This document shows positions 52,572-62,000 of a stretch of DNA of 64,000 nt, piece by piece; within the stretch, counting starts at the first letter, position 1, and each line of letters starts with the position of its first letter. The notes beneath the pieces were generated by a model. That model saw nothing but the letters and a program-made list of their open reading frames with translations, did not search any database and was not told the origin of the DNA. The DNA is taken from contig NZ_FOHN01000010.1 of the NCBI RefSeq assembly GCF_900111595.1, positions 1 through 64,000 on the forward strand. Direction: 5' to 3'. The translations under genes and the position numbers were made by a program. Source of the DNA: [Clostridium] polysaccharolyticum. Its GTDB lineage: Bacteria; Bacillota; Clostridia; Lachnospirales; Lachnospiraceae.

Positions 52572-53588
52572 ATGGAAAATGGAACAGGATTTCCAGTAAG
52601 ACGTGACTACAAAGATGCATTATTTCGTATGATTTTTAAGGAAAAGGAAAATTTGTTAAGTCTTTTTAATGCATTATATGGAACAGATTATACGGATCCG
52701 GAATTAATTGAAATTGTAACTTTGGAGAATGCTATTTACCGGAACATGAAAAATGATATTGCATTTGTGATGAATGGCGAGCTTTATATGTATGAGCATC
52801 AGTCAACTATTTCTCCCAATATGCCAGAACGTTTTTTGCAATATGTTACGAAAGAATTTGCTAAAATGACAGCACGCAAAAGTACATATTCAACACGGAA
52901 AATCAAGATACCTAAGCCACATTTTGTAGTGTTTTATAACGGAACAGAAGAAGATAGTGCAAACGAAATTTTACAGCTTTCTGACTTATATACTGGCATA
53001 GGCGATGATAATGAATTAGATCTTAAAGTGAGGAAAGTGAATATTAACTTGGGCAAGAATGATGATTTGCTAAGTAAATGCAAACCCCTGTCAGATTATA
53101 TGCAGTATATTTCAAAAGTAAGAACAAAAGCAGAAACAATGAAACTAAGCCAAGCAGTTGGACAGGCTGTTAATGAGAGTATCAGCGAAGGAATATTAAG
53201 TGATTTTCTTACTAAATACAAAGCGGAGGCGATTGAAATGTCAATATTTGAATATGATGAAGAAAAAGAATTACGTTTATTAAAAGAAGAGATAAGAGAA
53301 ATAGCAATTGAAGAAGGAATAGAGGAAGGTTTAAAGAAAGGAAAGGAACTAGGCTTGCAGAAAGGAAAAGAACTAGGCTTAAAGAAAGGAAGAGAACTAG
53401 GCTTGCAGAAAGGAAAGGAACTAGGCTTGCAGAAAGGAAAGGAACTAGGCTTGCAACAGGCAATTACAATGTGTATTGAATATCAGCTAAAGCAGGGAAC
53501 TGTAAAAGAAGATATTATTGCACTGATTCAGAAAATGTTTAATCTGACATTTGACATGGCAAAAGAAATGGTGCTTTCAATAATTTAG
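52572..53588 (+). CDS. Rpn/PD-(D/E)XK nuclease-transposase family protein
   Basis: 338 residues, with GGAGG before the ATG. The N-terminal half is the Rpn-type nuclease fold: YKDALFRMIFKEKENLLSLF, LENAIYRNMKNDIAFV with the metal Asp, and the YEHQST motif (Glu-x-Gln), then KIPKPHFVVFYNGTEE. The C-terminal part (about 240-300) is a charged helical stretch built of five nearly identical 8-residue units (KGKELGLQ), followed by a short helical end. Rpn proteins are DNA nucleases linked to RecA-independent recombination and, in some cases, phage defence. Its role here is unknown. It lies alone between serS and a xylan gene. Confidence 0.88.
   Translation: MENGTGFPVRRDYKDALFRMIFKEKENLLSLFNALYGTDYTDPELIEIVTLENAIYRNMKNDIAFVMNGELYMYEHQSTISPNMPERFLQYVTKEFAKMTARKSTYSTRKIKIPKPHFVVFYNGTEEDSANEILQLSDLYTGIGDDNELDLKVRKVNINLGKNDDLLSKCKPLSDYMQYISKVRTKAETMKLSQAVGQAVNESISEGILSDFLTKYKAEAIEMSIFEYDEEKELRLLKEEIREIAIEEGIEEGLKKGKELGLQKGKELGLKKGRELGLQKGKELGLQKGKELGLQQAITMCIEYQLKQGTVKEDIIALIQKMFNLTFDMAKEMVLSII
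53337..53456 (+). repeat. Five tandem 24-bp repeats in the Rpn gene
   Basis: Units run 53337-53360, 53361-53384, 53385-53408, 53409-53432 and 53433-53456, each coding KGKELGLQ with few base changes. Units 4 and 5 are almost identical, which points to recent duplication. Unit number can change without breaking the frame. Confidence 0.95.
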
Positions 53589-53718
53589 ATTAAATCAATA
53601 GAACACTCAGCAATAGGCACAGCAGGCATATGAACACGACACATTCGGAAATGGCGTTTTATTTGCATATATGATACAATATAAGAAAAGGGCAACCTTT
53701 AGAAAGAGAGGTAATAAA

Positions 53719-56295
53719 ATGAAAAGGGAAATTATTTTCAAAATCTGTTCCATCATTTTAAGCTTTGCAATGGCAGCTTGCTTAGCACCTGGCAAAGTAT
53801 CTGCGGATAGTTCATCCGACAAAGGCAATGGAACATATTCAAACCCAGTCATTTATGCAGATGTGCCAGATGTTAGTGTAATCCGTGTTGGCTCCACTTA
53901 CTACATGGCAAGTACCACAATGCATATGTCGCCGGGTGTCCCAATCATGAAGTCAACAGACCTTGTCAATTGGGAGATTTGTAACTATGTGTATGACCGC
54001 ATTGCAGAAAACAATGAGGCAAATTTAGCAAATGGTAAGAGCATGTATGGTAAAGGCTCCTGGGCTGCAAGTTTAAAATACAATAAAGGGACCTATTACT
54101 GCAGCTTTATGTCTTACACAACAGGCAAAACTTACATTTACCAGACAAAAGATATCGAAAACGGTTCCTGGACAAAGTATGAAATCAATGGTACTTACCA
54201 TGATATGTCTTTGCTATTCGATACTGACGGCAGAGTATATATGCTTTATGGCGGTACTCAGATTAAATACGTTGAATTGAACTCTGATGTAACGGGCATT
54301 AAATACGGTGGTGCAAGCGGTACCTTATTTGATGGCTCCCGTTTGGTAGGACAAAGTTTATTCGAAGGTACTCAGGCAACCAAAATAAACGGATATTATT
54401 ATGTATTTAATATTGCTTGGCCAAGTGGAAAACCACGTACAGAATACTGTTCTCGAAGCAAGTCTTTATATGGACCTTGGGAACATAAGATTGTCTTACA
54501 GACAAACTTCCAGGGCGCTGGTGTAGCACAAGGTGGTATTGTAGATACTCCAGATGGAAAATGGTATGCAATGATGTTTAAAGACAATGGTTCTGTTGGA
54601 CGTTCCCCAGTTCTTGCTCCTGTGACATGGCAAAGCGACTGGCCAATGATTGGTTCCAATGGCACTAGCGTTTCTGCTGCTTATCAGATACCTTTGGCTG
54701 GAAGCGGAAGAAAAACCATCGTAAAATCGGATGAATTCGATGGCGTAAGCAGCGGAAAGACATGGAAGAATGGTTTAGGCTTAGTATGGCAGTGGAACCA
54801 CAACCCAGACAACAATAACTGGTCTATTACACAACGTCCAGGGTATTTAAGATTAAAAAACGGCATGACAGCTAGTGCATTGCATACTGCTAAAAATACA
54901 TTGACTCAAAGAACATATGGACCGACATGTTCCGCAAAAGTATGTATGGATGTCACAAACATGAAAAATGGCGATGTTGCTGGTTTAACAGCATTTGCTT
55001 ACAGCTATGGTTATGTTGGCGTGAAAATGAATAATGGTTCAAAACAGATCGTTATGGTAAACGCTCCAAGTTCCAACCCTAACCAGATTGAAGCAGTAAA
55101 CATTAATACAAATAAAGTGTATTTAAAAATTGAATGCAGCTTTGGAAGCGGTGACAAAGCAAACTTCTTCTATAGCTTAGACGGGAACTCCTGGAAAAAG
55201 ATTGGTAACCAGTTAAATATGGTATATGATTTAACTCACTTTATGGGATACCGTTTTGGATTATTTAATTACGCAACACAACAGACAGGTGGTTATGTTG
55301 ACTTTGATTTCTTTAGGGTTAGCGACCAGTTAAAAGGAGCAGGCTATGATCCGACAGAAAGTTCTGTAAATCCAAGTACAGCACCTGTTGTATCTGCAAA
55401 TCCAAGCAAAGCGCCTATGGTTACTGGAACAGTTTCAGACGGTTTATACTACATTAAAAATGTAAATGCTCAAAAATATCTTCAGGTAAAAAGCAACACA
55501 GGAGCAGCTGGACAGAATGTTGAAATTAGTACTGGTACAGGAGCAGCTGGACAAAAATGGTATGTAACAAACACAGGTGATGGATATATTACTTTAACAA
55601 GTGCATTAGGAAACTTTATGCTTGATGTAGATAGAGGTTCTGCTGATGACGGCGCAAACATTCAGATTTATCATGGTTATTCCGGAGATTCCCAGAAATT
55701 CTTATTACAGAATACAGGAACTGCTGGAGTTTATACATTAGCAACGAAAGTAAGTAACGATTCTAAAAACTTGGATGTATACAATCATGGAAAAACAGAT
55801 GGTTCCAATGTATGCCAGTGGTCATTAACTGGAAATCCAAACCAGCAATGGATTTTTGAAGCAGTAAACCCTGTTGTGCCTAGTATAGCTCCATCTGTAG
55901 CACCAAGTGTGGCACCATCGGTAGCTCCATCGGCAGTGCCAAGTACAGCTCCAAGCGTAGCACCAAGCGAAGAACCTTCTAAAGCACCAGTCGTTGATTC
56001 TGATATTTCATATCAGTATAAAGTTACAAGCGACTGGGGAAGCGGTTTCCAAGGCGAAATAGTAGTGAAGAATAACTCTAATAAAACATATAGCAACTGG
56101 CAGCTGACATTCAACTATAACAGCAGAATCAGCAGCCTTTGGGGTGCGGAATTTGCAGGTCAGACTGGATCAAAAGTTACAGTTAAAGGCCCATCATGGG
56201 ATGCAAATTTAGCTCCTGGACAGTCTGTATCCATTAATTTTGTTGCAGACTTAGGCAGTGATAAAAATGCTCCAACAAATTATGTTTTAGGATAA
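53719..56295 (+). CDS. Secreted multimodular GH43 enzyme with ricin-type and CBM2 modules
   Basis: 858 residues; the ATG at 53719 follows GAGAGGT. A signal peptide (1-29) leads to a GH43 propeller (about 40-330) with the base Asp51 in YADVPDVSVIRVG, the Asp in MSLLFDTDG, and the Glu in LFEGTQATKINGYYY. A beta-sandwich of the GH43 C2 type follows (about 340-550). Then come a linker, a ricin-type trefoil (about 577-720), a PSVAPS linker and a C-terminal CBM2-like domain (about 760-858). It likely removes xylose or arabinose from xylan at the cell exterior. The trefoil-linker-CBM2 end is a near copy of that in the GH30 enzyme. Confidence 0.93.
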   Translation: MKREIIFKICSIILSFAMAACLAPGKVSADSSSDKGNGTYSNPVIYADVPDVSVIRVGSTYYMASTTMHMSPGVPIMKSTDLVNWEICNYVYDRIAENNEANLANGKSMYGKGSWAASLKYNKGTYYCSFMSYTTGKTYIYQTKDIENGSWTKYEINGTYHDMSLLFDTDGRVYMLYGGTQIKYVELNSDVTGIKYGGASGTLFDGSRLVGQSLFEGTQATKINGYYYVFNIAWPSGKPRTEYCSRSKSLYGPWEHKIVLQTNFQGAGVAQGGIVDTPDGKWYAMMFKDNGSVGRSPVLAPVTWQSDWPMIGSNGTSVSAAYQIPLAGSGRKTIVKSDEFDGVSSGKTWKNGLGLVWQWNHNPDNNNWSITQRPGYLRLKNGMTASALHTAKNTLTQRTYGPTCSAKVCMDVTNMKNGDVAGLTAFAYSYGYVGVKMNNGSKQIVMVNAPSSNPNQIEAVNINTNKVYLKIECSFGSGDKANFFYSLDGNSWKKIGNQLNMVYDLTHFMGYRFGLFNYATQQTGGYVDFDFFRVSDQLKGAGYDPTESSVNPSTAPVVSANPSKAPMVTGTVSDGLYYIKNVNAQKYLQVKSNTGAAGQNVEISTGTGAAGQKWYVTNTGDGYITLTSALGNFMLDVDRGSADDGANIQIYHGYSGDSQKFLLQNTGTAGVYTLATKVSNDSKNLDVYNHGKTDGSNVCQWSLTGNPNQQWIFEAVNPVVPSIAPSVAPSVAPSVAPSAVPSTAPSVAPSEEPSKAPVVDSDISYQYKVTSDWGSGFQGEIVVKNNSNKTYSNWQLTFNYNSRISSLWGAEFAGQTGSKVTVKGPSWDANLAPGQSVSINFVADLGSDKNAPTNYVLG

Positions 56296-56404
56296 AAAGA
56301 GTTCATTTTATATCTTTAATCTATACATAATAGGCAAAGCAAAACACGATTCCTCCTTTTCTTGGTATAATGATTCTTGTATCAAGTAAAAGGAGGAATT
56401 TTTA

Positions 56405-58705
56405 ATGAAGCAATATAAGAAAATAATATCAAAATTCCTAATATGTGCCATGGCTACTAGTATGCTGCCAATGCCAGCAGTAAGCAATACTGCATCTGCA
56501 GCAGCTGTAGCGGTATCGGATGTCACAAAGGAAAGTGGAAGAGTTCAGATTTTTAAAGGACCAAAAGAAAGTTCAGCTTGGGCACAAGTTGCAACATTTG
56601 ACTCTACAAAAAATTATGGAACATTTGATAATTCGATTATCAAAAAAGGTGGTTATTTTGAAGCAAATGTATCAGAGTCTAGCGAAGGTGTGCAAATGAT
56701 TTTCCAAAGCTGGACAGGCGGAGCTGGATGGGCTATTGTAGAACCAAGTGAAATTATTACAAATGCAGACGGATCTTACTTGTTAAGATTCTGCTATGAT
56801 GATATTGTTTCAAGCTATGGGTCAAAATTTGACTTAATTGATAGAATATATTTTAATACGACATGGAAGGCGATTACATTGAATTCATTAGATTATGTAA
56901 CAGGAGATATGCCTGTACAGTCAACAAAACCAGCAGAAACTTCTAGTGCTCCTTCAACTGCGCCATCTGCTGCAGCAGAAGTTTCCAAAGAGCCAGCAGT
57001 ATCTGCTGCACCTGTGGAAAGCAAAGAGCCAGCAGTGTCTGCTGCACCTGTGGAAAGCAAAGAGCCGGCAGTGTCTGCTGCGCCTGTGGAAAGCAAAGAG
57101 CCGGCAGTTTCCGTTGCACCTGTGGAAAGCAAAGAACCAGCAGTGTCTGTTGCGCCTGTGGAAAGCAAAGAACCAGCAGTATCCACAGCTCCTGTGAAAG
57201 ATGCTGTAAATCTGTTTACTGGAAAGAGCAGTTTAACTACATATTCTACTGGAGGAAAAATTACAGCTAAGAAGAATGGCGGAACATTAGATCCAGCCAT
57301 TATTAACAAAGATGGTTACTTTACCGTTCATTTTAATGGTTCCAGAACATCCTCCAATTTAGTATTTTCAAGCTGGACAGGTGGAGAAGGATGGGCTACT
57401 GTAAGTGCTACAGCCATTAAGAGAAATGGTTTTGATGATTTTACAGCTATTTATTCTTATGATACCATTGCAAAGGCTTATGGTACGGATTTCTCAACAT
57501 TAGACGTGATTTACTTTGTTGCACAAGGAAATCCATATACCATTTTATCAGTTGACTATGTACCAAGTGGAGTAGATGCAGCTATTGCAAGCTGTTCTGT
57601 AACTCCTCCAGCAACAGAAGCACCAAGTTATGTAGCTGGCGACTTAAAAGAAAGAACATGCAAACCAGATGAAGAACACGTAAAAGTACTAGGAAGAACA
57701 TATACCGATGCTAACGGTTCCAGATGGTTAAACAATCTTTGCTCTGGAGTAGAATTCACATTTACAGGAACAAAAGCATCCATTGATGTAACAGCAGTTG
57801 CCAATGAAGAAAAAAATCACTATGGACGTATTGCAATTTATGTAAATGAAAAACTAGTTGTAGATGATATGATTAAAACATTGAAGAAGACTTATGATTT
57901 CTATGAAAGTGATGAAGCAAAACCAGTATCAGTTAAGATCATGAGACTTTCTGAATCTGCTTACATTCCATTTTCCATAGATAATATCCAGGTTACTTCT
58001 ACTGCAGCAATCCAGCCAGCAGCAAACCGTACACGGAAAATTGAGTTTATTGGAGATTCTATTACATGTGGTTATGGTGTAGATGAGCAAAACGCATCTT
58101 CAATGTTCTCTACAACCAATTCTGATGGTTCAAAATCCTATGCTTACAAGACTGCTCAGAAACTAGGTGCTGACTTTAGCATGTTTGCAGCAAGTGGTTT
58201 TGGTGTAATTTCTGGATATACAGGTGGAGATTTGAATACACTTCAGACAATTCCGCAATATTATGAAAGCCAGGGATTTAGCTGGTATACACTTCCAGAT
58301 GGAAAACAGGCTATGGATATTCCTTGGGATTTTGATGTGGACGAACCAGATGCAATCGTAGTCAACTTAGGTACAAACGATAGTTCTTATACAAGAAATG
58401 ATGAAGGTAAGAAAGCAGCATTTGTAAAAGCTTATGTAGCATTTTTAAAACAAATAAGAAGCAAAAATCCAAATGCAGCGATTTTCTGTACTTTAGGCAT
58501 TATGGGACAGGATTTATATCCACAGATTGAAGAGGCAGTTTCTGCTTATACAAAAGAAACAGGTGATAAACAGGTATACACTTTACAATTTGATGTACAG
58601 AATATGAATGATGGTGTCTGTGTAGACTGGCATCCAACGGAAACAACTTATGAAAAAGCGGCTGATACATTAGTAGATTATATGAGTTATATTATGGGCT
58701 GGTAA
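56405..58705 (+). CDS. Secreted CE2-type acetyl xylan esterase with duplicated N-terminal domain
   Basis: 766 residues, with AGGAGGA before the ATG. A signal peptide (1-35) leads to a first beta-domain (about 40-165, with SWTGGAGWAIV). A Glu/Pro/Val repeat linker follows (about 190-260), then a second copy of the beta-domain (about 265-400, SWTGGEGWATV). The catalytic part is a jelly-roll (about 415-535) plus an SGNH hydrolase (about 540-766) with the Ser in GDSITCGYG, NLGTND and the His in VDWHPTE. This is the CE2 layout. It removes acetyl groups from xylan or glucomannan. The duplicated domain is probably carbohydrate-binding, but I cannot name its family. Confidence 0.88.
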   Translation: MKQYKKIISKFLICAMATSMLPMPAVSNTASAAAVAVSDVTKESGRVQIFKGPKESSAWAQVATFDSTKNYGTFDNSIIKKGGYFEANVSESSEGVQMIFQSWTGGAGWAIVEPSEIITNADGSYLLRFCYDDIVSSYGSKFDLIDRIYFNTTWKAITLNSLDYVTGDMPVQSTKPAETSSAPSTAPSAAAEVSKEPAVSAAPVESKEPAVSAAPVESKEPAVSAAPVESKEPAVSVAPVESKEPAVSVAPVESKEPAVSTAPVKDAVNLFTGKSSLTTYSTGGKITAKKNGGTLDPAIINKDGYFTVHFNGSRTSSNLVFSSWTGGEGWATVSATAIKRNGFDDFTAIYSYDTIAKAYGTDFSTLDVIYFVAQGNPYTILSVDYVPSGVDAAIASCSVTPPATEAPSYVAGDLKERTCKPDEEHVKVLGRTYTDANGSRWLNNLCSGVEFTFTGTKASIDVTAVANEEKNHYGRIAIYVNEKLVVDDMIKTLKKTYDFYESDEAKPVSVKIMRLSESAYIPFSIDNIQVTSTAAIQPAANRTRKIEFIGDSITCGYGVDEQNASSMFSTTNSDGSKSYAYKTAQKLGADFSMFAASGFGVISGYTGGDLNTLQTIPQYYESQGFSWYTLPDGKQAMDIPWDFDVDEPDAIVVNLGTNDSSYTRNDEGKKAAFVKAYVAFLKQIRSKNPNAAIFCTLGIMGQDLYPQIEEAVSAYTKETGDKQVYTLQFDVQNMNDGVCVDWHPTETTYEKAADTLVDYMSYIMGW
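56987..57196 (+). repeat. 36-bp tandem repeats coding the CE2 linker
   Basis: Five full 36-bp units from 56987 and a partial sixth code KEPAVSAAPVES-type units. Bases are almost identical between units, so the linker length is likely to vary between strains. Confidence 0.93.
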
Positions 58706-58721
58706 TAGAAATTTAGAAACC

Positions 58722-58777
58722 AAAAGGAAGTGCCCTTTAGCAATTTTTCAAATTGCTAAAGTGACACTTCCTTTTTT
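58722..58777 (+). terminator. Terminator after the CE2 gene
   Basis: AAAAGGAAGTG (58722-58732) pairs with CACTTCC and T-run (58765-58777), with inner TTTAGCAATTT/AAATTGCTAAA. A strong two-part stem. Confidence 0.85.
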
Positions 58778-58847
58778 ATATTTCTGAATATTTTTCATCA
58801 TTCCTTTTCACACTAAAGAAGTATGAAGCAGAAAAGGAGGAATTGAT

Positions 58848-59039
58848 ATGGAATTTAATGTTGCCGAAGGAAAAGTAAAGAATAACGCAAGAAGTTTTAA
58901 CACCAAAACACGAATTTCCCAAACAACAGCGGCATTGGCAGAGCACTATAAAGCCACACCTGAAGCTAATGTAACAATACCAAGTGGCGAAGCAGTGTCA
59001 GAGGCCAAGGACTGGGTTGATAACGGAAGTAAATTATAA
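58848..59039 (+). CDS. Small spore-type protein (DUF3787-like)
   Basis: 63 residues with AAGGAGG upstream. The C-terminal half reads TPEANVTIPSGEAVSEAKDW, which is the pattern of DUF3787 proteins found in clostridial spores (VPIPS..AVEEAKEWV). Soluble, with no signal peptide. It ends 14 bp before nifJ, so it may share the transcript, although a spore role for such an operon would be odd. Confidence 0.65.
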   Translation: MEFNVAEGKVKNNARSFNTKTRISQTTAALAEHYKATPEANVTIPSGEAVSEAKDWVDNGSKL

Positions 59040-59053
59040 GAAAAGGAGACATT

Positions 59054-62000
59054 ATGGGGAAAAAGACACTAACGGTAGACGGTAATACTGCGGCAGCATA
59101 CGTTGCATATGCTTACACAGAAGTCGCCGCCATTTATCCAATCACACCATCCTCTACTATGGCAGAGGTAGTAGACGAGTGGGCCGCCAATGGACAGAAA
59201 AACATATTTGGCCAGACAGTAAATGTAGTAGAAATGCAGTCAGAAGCTGGTGCGGCAGGAACATTTCACGGTTCTTTGCAGGCAGGAGCTTTAACCACTA
59301 CGTTTACAGCATCTCAAGGTCTTCTGCTCATGATACCAGATATGTATAAAGTTGCAGGAGAACTTCTGCCAGGTGTATTTCATGTAAGTGCACGTGCCTT
59401 AGCAGCACAGGCATTAAGCATATTCGGTGACCATCAGGATGTAATGGCAGCAAGACAGATTGGCTGTGTCATGTTAGCATCCAGTTCCGTACAAGAAGTA
59501 GCAGACATAGCACCAGTGGCGCATTTAGCCGCTTTAAAAGGCCGACTTCCCTTTATACATTTCTTTGATGGATTTCGTACATCCCATGAAATACAGAAAA
59601 TTGAAGTATTAGATTACGAAGATTATGCCAATTTACTTGACCAGAATGCTTTCAATGAATTTAGAAAACATGCTTTGTCACCTAGCAATCCTGTGACAAG
59701 AGGAACTGCACAGAATCCAGATATCTATTTCCAGACAAAAGAAGCTTCCTCACCATTTTATGAAAAAATCGCTGGAATTGTAGAAGAGTATTTTGATAAA
59801 ATCAATACCTTAACAGGCCGCAAATATGGATTATTTAATTACTACGGAGCAAAAGACGCCCAGTATATCATCATAGCAATCGGCTCCGTTTGCGAGGCTA
59901 TTGAGGAAACAATCGACTATTGTAACAGTCAAGGTAAAAAATACGGTCTTGTAAAAGTCCATTTATACCGTCCTTTCTCTATGGAGCATTTCTTAAAATG
60001 TATCCCAGATACGGTAAAAAAAGTGGCTGTACTTGACCGAACCAAAGAACCAGGATCTGTTGGGGAACCGCTATATTTGGATGTCGTAAACAGTTTCTTT
60101 CAAATGGGAAAACATCCCGATATTATAGGAGGCCGTTATGGACTTGGTTCAAAAGATACAACTCCTAGCGATATTAAAGCAATATTTGAAAATTTAGAAA
60201 GCCAGAATGCAAAGAACCGGTTTACCATTGGCATTAATGATGATGTCATGCACACTTCATTAGAAGTAAAAGAACGAATTGTAACAGAAGATCCGAATAC
60301 CGTTCGCTGTATTTTCTGGGGACTTGGTTCTGATGGTACGGTAGGAGCCAACAAACAGGCTATTAAGATTATTGGCGACAATACAGATAAATACGTGCAG
60401 GCTTATTTCGCTTATGATTCCAAAAAATCTGGTGGCCTGACTAAGTCTTATCTGCGTTTTGGAGATACTCCAATTAGAGCCACATATCTTATTGAGGAAG
60501 CGGACTATATCGCCTGTCACAATCCGTCTTATGTGCATACCTATGATTTAACAAAAGGATTAAAAGAAGGCGGAACATTTGTACTCAATTGCAGATATAA
60601 CAAAGAGGAATTAGATAGCCACATTCCAGCCCGTTTAAAACGGGCTTTAGCAAAGAAAAAAGCAGAATTCTATATTGTTGACGCCATACAGATAGCAGAA
60701 GATATCGGACTTCGTAATCGCATTAGCATGGTTATGCAAGGGGTATTCTTCAAATTAAATGGCATTCTTCCAGAAGATAAAGCCAAAGATCTTCTTAAGA
60801 AATCCGTAGAGAAAATGTTCCGGAAAAAGGGCGAACAGATTATAGAAATGAATTGCAAAGCCCTAGAAGAAGGATTTGCAAAAGTTATACCAGTTGACAT
60901 TCCGGCTGACTGGGAAAATGCAGAGGATAGCCAAAAGCCTCACGTGGAAGAACCAGAATTTATCAAAAATATCTTAAGACCTATGGAACGTCAAGAAGGA
61001 GAGCTGCTTCCTGTCAGTGCATTTAACGGAATGGAAGATGGAACTTTTCCAAATGGTACCGCTGCATACGAAAAACGTGGTGTGGCAGTAAATGTACCAG
61101 AATGGATCATAGAAAACTGTATTCAATGTAACCAGTGTTCCTATATTTGTCCACATGCAACTATTCGGCCATTTTTATTGACCGAAGAAGAACAGAAAAA
61201 GGCTCCTGCAAGTTTTGAGACAAAAAAAACAATTGAAAAGAAATTGGGAAACTTTGGTTACCGCATTCAATTAGATCCTATGGACTGTACTGGATGTGGA
61301 AACTGTGCTGACATCTGTCCTGCCAAGCCAAAGGCACTTGTTATGAAAAAACTTGCAACACAGACAGAAAAAGAAGTTCCAAACTGGGAATATGCCATTG
61401 GAAAAGTATCTAGAAAGGACGATTTATTTGCTGGGAACACTGTAAAAGACACCCAGTTTAAAATGCCTTATCATGAATTTTCAGGAGCTTGTGCTGGATG
61501 TGGAGAAACCCCATATATTAAACTTGTAACACAGCTCTTTGGTGATCGCATGATGATTGCCAATGCTACAGGCTGTTCCTCAATCTGGGGTGCTTCCGCA
61601 CCATCAACACCATATACAGCAGATGAAAATGGAAAAGGACCAAGCTGGGCCAATTCTTTATTTGAAGATAACGCAGAATATGGTCTGGGTATGCGGTTAG
61701 GAATCAAGCAGATACGTGACCAGATTGCAATATCTATGGAACACTTAATAAATAGAACTAGTGACGAAACTTTAAAGCAGGCATGTGAAAAGTGGCTAGA
61801 ATCCAAAGAAGAAGGAGAGGCATCCAAGAAGGCAGCAAAGGCTATCGAACAGGCTCTTGCCAGTTATTCTCCAGAAAATCCAGAAGAACAGCAATGGATT
61901 ATGCACATTGCAAGACATTCCAAATACCTTGTAAAACCTTCTCAATGGATTCTAGGTGGTGATGGATGGGCTTATGATATTGATTATGGAGGACTAGATC

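Noticed and set aside
53337-53456. Regular repeats that could suggest a CRISPR array
   Set aside because: Contiguous 24-bp units without spacers, in frame inside the Rpn gene; no cas genes are in the window.
56893-57309. Minus-strand open frame with AGSLLSTGA repeats
   Set aside because: Antisense shadow of the CE2 linker repeats.
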